Source: Sediminibacterium sp.
GTDB taxonomy: Bacteria; Bacteroidota; Bacteroidia; Chitinophagales; Chitinophagaceae
Direction: 5' to 3'
DNA: 27,515 bases
Assembly (NCBI GenBank): GCA_017987615.1
Contig: JAGNTI010000002.1
Span: forward strand, 1 to 27,515
The notes under the pieces are model-generated. The model had not been told where the DNA came from and did not search any database. It saw only the letters and a program-made list of their open reading frames with translations. This document shows, in pieces, positions 10,834 to 18,426 of this stretch; position 1 is the first letter of the stretch, and each line of letters begins with the position of its first letter. Made by a program: the position numbers and the translations under genes.

Positions 10834-11061
10834 ATGAATCCATTAATTGCAGACATCCACGATTTACAGCGCACAATAATGCTTAAAGATGCTATTCAAG
10901 ACAAGAAGATTGAAAAGGTAAAAGAACTTACAACTAAGATTAGCGAAATGGCAATACAAGATGATAATTGCCTTGAAGTATTGGAAAAGGCTTTGGCTAT
11001 TATGTGCCGAATAAAATATATCACTACCCAATTTGTTAATCAAGAAACACTAACAAAATGA
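10834..11061 (+). CDS. Hypothetical protein, 75 aa
   Basis: The leader is TTTTAAAAACTTACAATT. A helical product begins MNPLIADIHDLQRTIMLKDA, with coiled-coil character. Its TGA overlaps the ATG of the next gene (ATGA at 11058-11061), so translation is coupled. No family is recognised. Confidence 0.62.
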   Translation: MNPLIADIHDLQRTIMLKDAIQDKKIEKVKELTTKISEMAIQDDNCLEVLEKALAIMCRIKYITTQFVNQETLTK

Positions 11062-11261
11062 CACCCATTAAGCAACTCACAACTAAAGACCTTCAAATGA
11101 TGCGCTTACATTTAACTGGCGCAACAACCGACCCGAATAAGTTTGCATACACGATACAAGAAATAACAGAAGAAATAGAATTTAGGGCTTCACAAAGATT
11201 TCCAGCATCAGATGAAATGCCTGATTGGAACAACACGCACACAGAACAAAACTTTTTATAA
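11058..11261 (+). CDS. Hypothetical protein, 67 aa
   Basis: Starts within the stop of the previous gene (ATGA). Begins MTPIKQLTTKDLQMMRLHLT with a helical TIQEITEEIEFRASQRF segment and an acidic tail. No family is recognised. Confidence 0.62.
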   Translation: MTPIKQLTTKDLQMMRLHLTGATTDPNKFAYTIQEITEEIEFRASQRFPASDEMPDWNNTHTEQNFL

Positions 11262-11277
11262 CTCAAAAACAAAAATT

Positions 11278-11478
11278 ATGACACCAAAAGAAAAAGCGGG
11301 AGAGTTAGTAAATAAGTTTCTACAATATACTCCAGTAGAATTTGAATATGAGTATGCCAAACAATGTGCATTAATAGCAGTTGATGAAATATTAGAATCT
11401 TATAAAACAAAAGATTTAATATACCCAAAAGAAGTTATTTATTGGCAAGAAGTAAAACAAGAAATAAACAATTTTTAA
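11278..11478 (+). CDS. Phage hypothetical protein, 66 aa (KQCALIAVDEI family)
   Basis: The start is taken at ATG 11278 after AACTCAAAAACAAAAATT; the longer frame from 11212 runs inside the previous gene. Contains YAKQCALIAVDEILES and YWQEVKQEINNF, making it a paralogue of the minus-strand gene at 6104-6322. Helical; function unknown. Its position is directly upstream of the ERF recombinase gene. Confidence 0.78.
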   Translation: MTPKEKAGELVNKFLQYTPVEFEYEYAKQCALIAVDEILESYKTKDLIYPKEVIYWQEVKQEINNF

Positions 11479-11512
11479 AAAAGTATTACTTAACAATTAA
11501 AAACAAAAACAA

Positions 11513-12103
11513 ATGAGCACAACAAAATTAAATATCTACCAAAAATTATTGGAGATACAAAAAGCAATTATCGGACTTGGTAAAGATGGTTCTTCGTTCG
11601 GGTACAAGTATGTAACAGGTTCTAAGGCTTTAGAGTATATCAAGCCATTAATGAACCAATACGGACTAATTTTAAAGCAAGAAGTATTGACCATTACAAA
11701 TGAGCGTCAAGACTATGCAACAAAAACAGGTTCAAAGTCTGAAATACTAACTTGCACTACGCAGAAATTCACTTGGGTTGATTGCGAAACAGGAGAAAAA
11801 GACGAGAATTTATTTGCAGCAAATGGTCAAAACGATTGGGAAAAAGGACTTGGCTCGGCACTTACCTACGCTGAACGCTACTTTTTACTTAAATACTTTC
11901 ACATTGCAACCGATGAAGATGATATTGACAACCCCGAAAGAGATAAAAGTAAGTCAGCACCTATCAATACTTTAGCAAACATTCAAGCTAATATAGCAAA
12001 ATGTAAAACTATTGACGAACTAAACGCTTTGTTTCACACAATTACACCAATGACAGAAGCCATTAAAGCTATGTTTTCTGCTCGTAAAATCCAATTACAA
12101 TGA
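11513..12103 (+). CDS. ERF-family single-strand annealing protein, 196 aa
   Basis: Likely anneals complementary single strands during phage recombination, like P22 Erf. The family signature GSALTYAERYFLLKYF lies at about residues 114-129. Upstream are the N-terminal helix with IYQKLLEIQKAIIGLGKDG and the segment GYKYVTGSKALEYIKPLM typical of ERF members. The C-terminal region after residue 140 is a linker plus helix that may bind partners. The leader is TTAAAAACAAAAACAA. The TGA overlaps the next ATG. It presumably acts with the SSB at 8566, since annealases cooperate with cognate SSBs. Confidence 0.9.
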   Translation: MSTTKLNIYQKLLEIQKAIIGLGKDGSSFGYKYVTGSKALEYIKPLMNQYGLILKQEVLTITNERQDYATKTGSKSEILTCTTQKFTWVDCETGEKDENLFAANGQNDWEKGLGSALTYAERYFLLKYFHIATDEDDIDNPERDKSKSAPINTLANIQANIAKCKTIDELNALFHTITPMTEAIKAMFSARKIQLQ

Positions 12104-12336
12104 TAGCCCTTATAGATGCCGATAGCCTTTTTTATCTATCCTGTTATAAACTTGATGACCCCGCTTTTGTAGAAAAGTGTGGGTTGTCAAATGAGGATGC
12201 CGAAACGATTATCGAAAGCCTTGCAGAAGTTGGAGCAGATAGATTGGAGAATATGCTTAATGACATTCTACTTGACAAAGATTTAGAATTAATGGAAAAA
12301 ATAAAAACAAAAGCATCAGAATATCCTAAACCATAA
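12100..12336 (+). CDS. Small protein with exonuclease-like N-terminus, 78 aa (possibly truncated)
   Basis: The first residues MIALIDADSLFYLSCYK look like the start of phage 5'-3' exonucleases of the FEN/T7 gp6 type, where the D-A-D strand supplies metal ligands. After about residue 20 the resemblance ends: the rest is an acidic helical region and the protein stops at 78 residues, where such enzymes reach roughly 250-300. It may be a remnant, or an independent small protein that merely starts alike. Translationally coupled to ERF by ATGA, a place where a recombination nuclease would be expected. Confidence 0.6.
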   Translation: MIALIDADSLFYLSCYKLDDPAFVEKCGLSNEDAETIIESLAEVGADRLENMLNDILLDKDLELMEKIKTKASEYPKP

Positions 12337-12340
12337 TACT

Positions 12341-12820
12341 ATGACACAGCTAAATAGTTTAACCCCATCAAGCACACTTGCATTATTTGAAACAAATAAA
12401 GCCCAGCGCAATCATTTTGTACAAGAACTGATTAATCAAATGGATAGTGGTTATAGCAACCCTTTGGATATTCAAATGAACATAAAGTGCTTAGAAGATA
12501 TAGTTGAGCAGTTAAAAAAGGATGTTAAGTATAAAGAGTTGGTTATGGATGAAGCGTATAAAAACGGGCATAAATTTAATTATCGAAACTCTGAAATGTC
12601 AATACAAGAAATGGGAATTAAATACGACTATTCTCAATGTAACGATAGTGTAATGTTTGATATATTGCAAAGAGAAGATTTAATTAAAAAAGAAAAAGAT
12701 GAACGCATAAGGTTTTTAAAAACAATCCCCATTGAGGGGGTTGTTAATCCATCCACAGGAGAAATGATTTATCCTCCATCTAAAAGCAGTACAACAACAC
12801 TTGTGGTAAAACTAAAATAG
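12341..12820 (+). CDS. Hypothetical protein, 159 aa
   Basis: Starts MTQLNSLTPSSTLALFETNK. The middle is helical and charged (CLEDIVEQLKKDVKYKELVM), and the C-terminal part has VVNPSTGEMIYPPSK. The arrangement suggests a coiled-coil phage protein, perhaps of the recombination module given the ERF gene 240 bp upstream, but no family is certain. Confidence 0.65.
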   Translation: MTQLNSLTPSSTLALFETNKAQRNHFVQELINQMDSGYSNPLDIQMNIKCLEDIVEQLKKDVKYKELVMDEAYKNGHKFNYRNSEMSIQEMGIKYDYSQCNDSVMFDILQREDLIKKEKDERIRFLKTIPIEGVVNPSTGEMIYPPSKSSTTTLVVKLK

Positions 12821-12824
12821 GTCA

Positions 12825-12992
12825 ATGCCAACACTACTAAACGATAAGGTTTCTCTCGGTAAAATCAAGACTATTTATAGTAAAAAAGGAGAGCAAGTAA
12901 CAATAATTGCAATTCACGATAAAACATTGATAGTCGAGAACGTGCGGACAAAGGTGCGTTTCTCGGTTAGAGATGATGAAATAAAAGATTAA
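12825..12992 (+). CDS. Small KOW/SH3-like protein, 55 aa
   Basis: The frame is ATG 12825 to TAA 12990-12992, 4 nt after the previous stop. The sequence (MPTLLNDKVSLGKIKTIYSK, KGEQVTIIAIHDKTLIVENV, then basic residues) alternates hydrophobics like a small beta barrel of the KOW type. No DNA- or RNA-binding evidence beyond charge. An antisense frame here is treated as a shadow. Confidence 0.5.
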   Translation: MPTLLNDKVSLGKIKTIYSKKGEQVTIIAIHDKTLIVENVRTKVRFSVRDDEIKD

Positions 12993-13053
12993 CGTGATGC
13001 AGCTAAACGAGGTGGCGTATTCCACCACAAAACTTAATTAAAAGAACGAAATT

Positions 13054-13260
13054 ATGAGTACAGATAAAACTTCATTAGAAAACGAAAGCCAGCCATCTTG
13101 TTTAGGTGCTGTTAGCGGTAGTTATGTTGTGTTTGAAGATTCACACGAACACGAAGCATTGATACAACTTAGCGTAACATTACCAACACTTGAAAGAGCA
13201 AGAGAATATGTTAAGGCTTGGAAAAGTAAGCGATTGTATATTTATCTGTTGGTGGAATAA
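13054..13260 (+). CDS. Hypothetical protein, 68 aa
   Basis: Leader TTAATTAAAAGAACGAAATT. Begins MSTDKTSLENESQPSCLGAV, with an acidic middle and a C-terminal helix RAREYVKAWKSKRLYIYLLV. No family is recognised. A GGTGG / CCACC hairpin lies just upstream (about 13010-13025). Confidence 0.55.
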   Translation: MSTDKTSLENESQPSCLGAVSGSYVVFEDSHEHEALIQLSVTLPTLERAREYVKAWKSKRLYIYLLVE

Positions 13261-13333
13261 TTACTGCTAACTTGCAGATTACCAAAAGCTTACCAACATT
13301 AAATTAATTTATTAACTAAAAAAAACAAAACAA

Positions 13334-13549
13334 ATGTTCAATTTATTCGAGAAAAAAACAAAGTGGCAAGTATTGGTTGCCTACAATCAAGGCGGTTCTG
13401 ATTACATAGTATTTGCCAGAAAAGGATTAAAAAGCGGAATGATTTATTTTAAGACAACAAAGGTTACACCGCCTTTTGTATGCTCCTATAATTTCAACCC
13501 CAGTTTGTTTGATGTAAAAAAAGGGTTTGGTGATATTTTGTCCTCTTAA
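13334..13549 (+). CDS. Hypothetical protein, 71 aa
   Basis: Leader ACTAAAAAAAACAAAACAA. Begins MFNLFEKKTKWQVLVAYNQG, beta-rich and aromatic. No family is recognised. The spacer before it resembles that before its neighbours (short AT-rich run ending in the A-rich leader). Confidence 0.55.
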   Translation: MFNLFEKKTKWQVLVAYNQGGSDYIVFARKGLKSGMIYFKTTKVTPPFVCSYNFNPSLFDVKKGFGDILSS

Positions 13550-13591
13550 TGACCGCTAAGTTGTAAATTACCTAAACTAAAACAAAAACAA

Positions 13592-14077
13592 ATGAAAGAC
13601 CAAAAAATGCAGAAACTATTACACGCACTCGGTACAATACAGCTAATACTTGATGAACTATACAACATCAAGAACGATGCCAAGATGAATAAAATTGACT
13701 ACTTTGTTCGGGACATCAAACAGGCAACCAACAATTACATAAACTCACTTAGGGCTGCTAATGTTACCCTTAATCAAATTTGGAAGTATATCCCAAACGA
13801 AGACTTTGACGATTACCTTACCGCCAAGAGAGAGTTATTAGACCTTGTACAAAAATCAACCTTTGAGGATGTAAAGCAATTAGTTTATCAAATCAAAGAC
13901 GTACACTTCAAGTACAAGCAGTTAGACGTGTTTGAGAAGATGCTAAATACCCATTGCACTCCCGAAGCGAGAGATATTTACCGAGCAGAGTTAGGATACA
14001 CACTTGAACAATACAACCAGCTAAAACAAAATCAAGAATTGGGCTATGCCCCTACTTACGAAACCTTACAAAATTAA
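13592..14077 (+). CDS. Helical hypothetical protein, 161 aa
   Basis: Begins MKDQKMQKLLHALGTIQLIL and is helical throughout, with coiled-coil-like stretches near residues 10-60 and 75-120 and a Tyr/Gln-rich end. No catalytic motif. The next gene starts 4 bp after its stop. Function unknown. Confidence 0.68.
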   Translation: MKDQKMQKLLHALGTIQLILDELYNIKNDAKMNKIDYFVRDIKQATNNYINSLRAANVTLNQIWKYIPNEDFDDYLTAKRELLDLVQKSTFEDVKQLVYQIKDVHFKYKQLDVFEKMLNTHCTPEARDIYRAELGYTLEQYNQLKQNQELGYAPTYETLQN

Positions 14078-14081
14078 ATTT

Positions 14082-14348
14082 ATGCAACTAACAACACCAA
14101 AAACATCACTTGCTCACATTCTTTACGAACTGATTATGCAAGGCAGTAAAGGAATTACAGAAAGAGATTTCTACTACAATGGATTTAGGCAAAGAATGTC
14201 TGAAATTAGAAACAAGCACCTTATATCTGTAAAGTCAGATAAAGAACAATTTGTAAACACTTTCGGACATACTGGGCATTTTAGCAGACACAAATTAGCT
14301 ACACCAAAAAGAGAAGCAGTTAAGATTTATAACGCATTGAATAAATAA
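14082..14348 (+). CDS. Winged-helix-like small protein, 88 aa
   Basis: The start is taken at ATG 14082 (AAATTAAATTT before it); an in-frame ATG at 14046 lies inside the previous gene. The layout SLAHILYELIMQGSKGITER, then FRQRMSEIRNKHLISV and a basic wing-like end, resembles small phage winged-helix proteins in which a helix reading RxSELR contacts DNA. Weak resemblance only. Confidence 0.58.
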   Translation: MQLTTPKTSLAHILYELIMQGSKGITERDFYYNGFRQRMSEIRNKHLISVKSDKEQFVNTFGHTGHFSRHKLATPKREAVKIYNALNK

Positions 14349-14403
14349 TTATCCTATTTATCAAAAAAAAGTGTAAACTTTGCTAAACTTACAAAGCCAA
14401 AAA

Positions 14404-15699
14404 ATGGATATAGCAGCTATCTATCGTGTCGTTACACATAGAAGAAACATAGAAAAAGCTACTCAATTATTGGGTATCACTCCTAATGAATTTCTAAAAG
14501 TAAAGCATAAGGCGCACGAATACTTGTCTGAAATAAAACAAGACATTGACCAATACGCTATAAGCCATTTAGAGGCACGTTTTAATGGAAAGCAAAGCAA
14601 AGGCAAGATAACTAAGGTTGAGGCTGATGACAAGCCAATTATCAACCACGAGTACGACTTAGACAAAGGTAAACTCACAGCATTTGTTGAAGGTAAGCCA
14701 ACCACTACACCATTGACTCCAGATGAGATATTGGCATTGATTGATGTAGATACTACAAAGTATCGCTTATCAAATGTCTATAACAAGCAAAAAGCAAGCG
14801 GATGGTATCTTACTTGCCAATGGACTTCTATCAAGCAAGAAGAAACAGACTTAGTTGGTTTCTATGATTGGTTGCAAGATTACACAATACCAAAGATTAC
14901 ACCTATAAAAGCATCACAAATTCAGAATATAAATTCAGAAGAAGATGTTTGTGCTATCTTGGCTTTACAGGATATGCACTTTGGAAAACAAGGTAACGAT
15001 GATATAGCGCAGTATGTAAAGGAATGCTGCCTATATCTCGCTTCTAAAGCACACACTAACTACAATGTAGATGAATTAGTCTTTGTAATTGGTGGGGATA
15101 TGCTAAATATGGACACCTTTGGTGGAACAACTACAAAAGGCACATTTGTTGAGAATAGCGGAAGCGCAATGGAAGCATACATAAACGCCTACAATTGTAT
15201 GGTGGATTGCATAGCTACCCTTTACCAATTCTGTACCAAGCTAAAAGTAGTATTTATAGCGGGTAATCATTGCCGATTATCTTCATTCCATTTAGTCCAC
15301 GCTTTAGGGCAATCATTTGCAAACTGGGATGGTTTAGAGTTTGATGATGAGTATGGGGAAAGAAAAGCATTTCTTTATGGAGATAACCTAATATGCTTTG
15401 AACACGGAGATATTAAGACCAACAACAACCCTTTATTGTATGCTACGGAATATCCCGAAATGTGGGGCAAGAGCAAGTATAGAACACTTTATACTGGGCA
15501 TTACCATTCAAAGCAAATTAAAGAAGTGATTACAGAGAATGAGAAGCACGGATTTTCAAGCAAGCAATTGCCATCACTATCTTCATCAGATTATTACCAT
15601 TATCACAACAAGTACACGGGTGCAAAGCGTTCAGCACTAATTGAAATACACGAAAAAGAAAAAGGCTACATCGGTAGCTTTAATTACACGATAAAATAA
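14404..15699 (+). CDS. Calcineurin-like metallophosphoesterase, 431 aa
   Basis: The C-terminal ~250 residues hold the metallophosphoesterase motifs in order: LQDMHFGK (about 187-194, D-x-H), GGDMLNMD (about 230, GD), AGNHCR (about 286, GNH), FEHGD (about 332) and TGHYHS (about 364, GHxH). A binuclear metal site is therefore complete and the enzyme is probably active as a nuclease or phosphatase on DNA, as in SbcD-like phage proteins. The N-terminal ~180 residues start with a short helical HTH-like region (NIEKATQLLGITPNEFLKV). The start is at ATG 14404; a TTG at 14380 is less likely. Last gene before a leader RNA. Confidence 0.86.
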   Translation: MDIAAIYRVVTHRRNIEKATQLLGITPNEFLKVKHKAHEYLSEIKQDIDQYAISHLEARFNGKQSKGKITKVEADDKPIINHEYDLDKGKLTAFVEGKPTTTPLTPDEILALIDVDTTKYRLSNVYNKQKASGWYLTCQWTSIKQEETDLVGFYDWLQDYTIPKITPIKASQIQNINSEEDVCAILALQDMHFGKQGNDDIAQYVKECCLYLASKAHTNYNVDELVFVIGGDMLNMDTFGGTTTKGTFVENSGSAMEAYINAYNCMVDCIATLYQFCTKLKVVFIAGNHCRLSSFHLVHALGQSFANWDGLEFDDEYGERKAFLYGDNLICFEHGDIKTNNNPLLYATEYPEMWGKSKYRTLYTGHYHSKQIKEVITENEKHGFSSKQLPSLSSSDYYHYHNKYTGAKRSALIEIHEKEKGYIGSFNYTIK

Positions 15700-15714
15700 T
15701 TTACAAAATACTTG

Positions 15715-15742
15715 TTTGGTAATAATGTAGATTATATCTTTG
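15715..15742 (+). promoter_or_regulatory. Promoter of the replication-operon leader RNA
   Basis: TATCTTTG (15735-15742) is a perfect -7 box. The -33 box is either TTTG at 15715-15718 (16-bp spacing) or CTTG at 15711-15714 (20-bp spacing). Predicted start near 15748. Confidence 0.6.
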
Positions 15743-15747
15743 TGCAG

Positions 15748-15840
15748 AAATTTATTAGCGTGTGGTAGCACTAATGAGTTTAATTTGGGTTATTAGTTTA
15801 ACCAAAGCCCCTTTCTCTACCACGATTGGGGCTTTTTCTA
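15748..15840 (+). ncRNA. Leader/small RNA C with predicted terminator-loop pseudoknot
   Basis: A short transcript is defined by the promoter at 15715-15742 and the terminator at 15804-15837. In order: GTGGTAG (15762-15768), hairpin ACTAAT / ATTAGT (15770-15775 / 15792-15797), terminator stem AAAGCCCC / GGGGCTTT. The terminator loop contains CTACCAC (15817-15823), an exact complement of GTGGTAG. The layout parallels small RNA A. The gene at 15845 starts 8 nt after the T-run, so this may be an attenuator of the replication operon or a stand-alone RNA. Confidence 0.58.
15804..15837 (+). terminator. Terminator/attenuator before the replication genes
   Basis: AAAGCCCC (15804-15811) / GGGGCTTT (15828-15835) with a 16-nt loop, then TTCTATTTT. 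A strong stem for this genome, placed between the metallophosphoesterase and the loader-like gene, so it ends the upstream operon and the leader RNA. Confidence 0.85.
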
Positions 15841-15844
15841 TTTT

Positions 15845-16201
15845 ATGATAACACTTGAACAATATATCGAAGCCAAGAAAATTGTTGCTGAATATGAAAA
15901 GCAAAACAATGACATTGAAGAGAGGGATATTGCCTTCCGAACATCATTGATACCATACGTTCAAGAATTTGGAAAGGAGTTAGTAAGAGATTTTTACGAT
16001 TATTGGAGAGAGAGAAACGGAAGCGGTAAGAAGATGAGGTTTGAAATGGAGAAGGTTTTTAATATTGATATGCGTATAAAAAGATGGGAACGGAACAATA
16101 AGAAGTTTGCCAAGCCATCCAAGAAAGACGAAAGCAATATGATAAAGCTGCCAGATGGTACAATGATTGATAAGAAGGAATACTCTAAAATGTTTGGATA
16201 A
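15845..16201 (+). CDS. Replication initiator/helicase-loader-like small protein, 118 aa
   Basis: The segment at about residues 48-81 (RDFYDYWRERNGSGKKMRFE followed by MEKVFNIDMRIKRW) matches a block I recall at the C-terminus of Bacteroidota phage/plasmid replication initiator-like proteins (F-x-x-Y-W-x-E ... K-M-R-F-E-x-E-x-x-F-D-x-x-x-R-x-x-x-W). Here it stands alone with a helical N-terminus. Its TAA overlaps the ATG of the DnaB-like helicase (TAATG at 16199-16203), which favours a role in loading or guiding that helicase. No ATPase motif, so it is not a DnaC-type loader. Confidence 0.65.
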   Translation: MITLEQYIEAKKIVAEYEKQNNDIEERDIAFRTSLIPYVQEFGKELVRDFYDYWRERNGSGKKMRFEMEKVFNIDMRIKRWERNNKKFAKPSKKDESNMIKLPDGTMIDKKEYSKMFG

Positions 16202-17649
16202 TGAAAAAGAAAACATACGCATTTGACTTTACCCTTGCTGACATTAAAGAGCATCAAGTTTTACCACATAATTTCGAGATTGAACGTCAAGTATTAGGAT
16301 ACTTTGTAAAGCATCAGTCAGAATTTGAGCAATACTACAAGTACCTTAAACCAAAGGGAATGTTTTATAGCGAGATAAACGACAAGACTTGGCAAGTATT
16401 ACTCGAAAAGCAATCGAATAAGGTACATTACCGACCCGATGATTTAAAGGCTCATTTTATGGCTAAGAATGACAAAGACACCGCTTTCCATTGCGTTACT
16501 CTTGCTGCATACTCTTGCTTACCTTCTGAAATCATTAATTTGTGCTTAAAGCTAAACGAGTATTGGATACAACGCACCTTTTACAGAATGGGGCATTACG
16601 TCATCAAAAACTCAATAGACGACCAATCAGACAAATTAGACTTGTTAGGTAATATTTCAGATAGCACAAGTAAGATATTCTTGCACATTGCTGGAATGAA
16701 AGAGAGAAGTTTGAGTGATGCAGCAAGTGAATTGCAAAAAGAACTTGCAGACATACAGATTGCACCAAACGGAATGTTAGGAATACCATCGTCATTGTAC
16801 GGAATAAACAACGCCATCAAGGGCTACCGAAAGTCAAATCTAATTGTCATTGCAGCAAGTACGGGAGAAGGAAAAACTACATTAGCGTTACAAGATGCCC
16901 ACCATAGCCTTAAACAAAATATCCCTATTGGTTATGTTAGCTTAGAGATGTCCACCCAAGAGTTAATGATGATGATGGCTTGTGCAGAGTTAGGAATTGA
17001 TACACAAGATATTCTTCAAGGCGGTTGTGATATGCAAAAGGTAATTGATGTTAGCAATTATGTAAGCAAGATTGAGAAGATGCCCTTAAAGATTACAGAT
17101 AGGGCGGGAATGACAATAGGAGAGATTAAAGCCATTGCAAAAGGATGGAAAGATAAGTTTGGCATCAAGCAGCTATTTATTGACCACATACACTTGGCAA
17201 ATGGAGATATAGAGTATAGCAATTCAGAGCAAAAGTTTACCGACATAGCTAACAAGCTAAAAGAACTTGCAAAGGAACTTGAAATACCCGTTATAGCCTT
17301 AGCGCAGTTAGCGAGAAAGGAACTATCTGACAAACGTATGCACCAAGTAACAGACATCAAGTATGCGGGCGGTATTGAGCAAGCAGCAGATGTAATCTTA
17401 ATGCCTTTTAGAGCAGAACATCACGGAATAGAAACAGATGGTAGTGGAGATAGCACAAAAGGTAAAGCAGTAATCATTATTGGTAAATTAAGGCTATTGC
17501 CAAAGCAGAACATCAAATGCAATTTTACTGGGATGAAATTTACCCACCAAGACACATTTGTCCCACCACAAACATTTGAGATTGACAACCCAAGAGCGGG
17601 ATTTATACCTATACCATCAAGACCACCACAAGAATTTTGGAACGACTAA
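16201..17649 (+). CDS. DnaB-like replicative DNA helicase, 482 aa
   Basis: Unwinds DNA at the phage fork as a ring hexamer. The N-terminal DnaB domain starts LPHNFEIERQVLGYF (about 21-35). The RecA-like core has Walker A ASTGEGKTTL (about 218-227), the H1a-like GYVSLEMSTQEL (about 243-254), Walker B LFIDHIHL (about 324), the H3 motif ALAQLARKELSDKR and the H4-region DIKYAGGIEQAADVI (about 384-398). Length agrees with bacterial DnaB. Walker B reads D-H instead of the usual D-Y/D-E, a modest deviation. Coupled to the upstream loader-like gene. Confidence 0.94.
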   Translation: MKKKTYAFDFTLADIKEHQVLPHNFEIERQVLGYFVKHQSEFEQYYKYLKPKGMFYSEINDKTWQVLLEKQSNKVHYRPDDLKAHFMAKNDKDTAFHCVTLAAYSCLPSEIINLCLKLNEYWIQRTFYRMGHYVIKNSIDDQSDKLDLLGNISDSTSKIFLHIAGMKERSLSDAASELQKELADIQIAPNGMLGIPSSLYGINNAIKGYRKSNLIVIAASTGEGKTTLALQDAHHSLKQNIPIGYVSLEMSTQELMMMMACAELGIDTQDILQGGCDMQKVIDVSNYVSKIEKMPLKITDRAGMTIGEIKAIAKGWKDKFGIKQLFIDHIHLANGDIEYSNSEQKFTDIANKLKELAKELEIPVIALAQLARKELSDKRMHQVTDIKYAGGIEQAADVILMPFRAEHHGIETDGSGDSTKGKAVIIIGKLRLLPKQNIKCNFTGMKFTHQDTFVPPQTFEIDNPRAGFIPIPSRPPQEFWND

Positions 17650-17659
17650 ATTATAAACT

Positions 17660-18289
17660 ATGAAAGAACTAAACACAATCAGAAAGATTTTTGACGTAAT
17701 GGAAGATGGAGAAAAACTATCAGCAAAAGAAATCAAGCAAAGAGTAGCAGACAAATATAATAATGGCGATTATTGTGCCAAGACATTTGCAAGAATAAAG
17801 ATGCAATTAGTCTTATTGCCTCGAAATGGCTTTATGAATAAAGAGTTGGTAAAAAAAGTTTTTGTTTACAGCAAGAATCAAAACACCGAGTTTTACTCTG
17901 AAAGGCACAAAATGGCTCAAGAAACAGTTATTAAGCAAGTAGCTTGCTTGTGCGGAGATTTCCTAATTTGCTCTAAGAATGTAATCAATACAAGTGATTT
18001 GGCAAGGTACAAAAAGATGTGTGAAGAAAACTTTGATGATATTCATTTTTTGGAGTATAAAGAATTTGATACAATTGAAGTAAAGCGTGTTCCTAAAATA
18101 ATAGAATACCCAAGAAAGTCAAAGGCAGCACAAAATAAAATAGCGACTACAAACGAAGCAATAGCGATTGAGTGGTATGCTAATCAAAAAGTTTATAGAG
18201 TTGAGGATATGGCTAAGGAATTAAACTTAACATTGCCAAGAACAAGAGAGGACATTATTGAGTTTTACAAAAAAGCAATTAAACTATGA
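17660..18289 (+). CDS. Hypothetical protein with winged-helix-like ends, 209 aa
   Basis: The N-terminal region (KLSAKEIKQRVADKYNNGDY, CAKTFARIKMQL) and the C-terminal end (VYRVEDMAKELNLTLPRTRE) each look like helix-turn-helix segments, separated by a basic linker (RVPKIIEYPRKSKAAQNKIA). Two Cys pairs occur in the middle (VACLCGDFLICSKN). Position just after the helicase suggests a replication accessory or regulatory role, inferred only. Its stop overlaps the next start. Confidence 0.65.
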   Translation: MKELNTIRKIFDVMEDGEKLSAKEIKQRVADKYNNGDYCAKTFARIKMQLVLLPRNGFMNKELVKKVFVYSKNQNTEFYSERHKMAQETVIKQVACLCGDFLICSKNVINTSDLARYKKMCEENFDDIHFLEYKEFDTIEVKRVPKIIEYPRKSKAAQNKIATTNEAIAIEWYANQKVYRVEDMAKELNLTLPRTREDIIEFYKKAIKL

Positions 18290-18426
18290 CCTTCACATTA
18301 TGGCTAAGAAGTAACTTTGTAGAAATTGATGGCTACTATTATGGATGCCCAGTTATATACGAAGGAAGATTACTCACTAAAGATTATCTAAAAGAAATTT
18401 ACAATGAAAAAATTTATATCGTTTAG
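18286..18426 (+). CDS. Small hypothetical protein, 46 aa
   Basis: ATG 18286 overlaps the TGA of the previous gene (ATGA) and the frame ends TAG at 18424-18426, overlapping the next gene by 23 bp. Product begins MTFTLWLRSNFVEIDGYYYG and ends YNEKIYIV. Overlaps on both sides fit phage gene packing. No family is recognised. Confidence 0.48.
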   Translation: MTFTLWLRSNFVEIDGYYYGCPVIYEGRLLTKDYLKEIYNEKIYIV

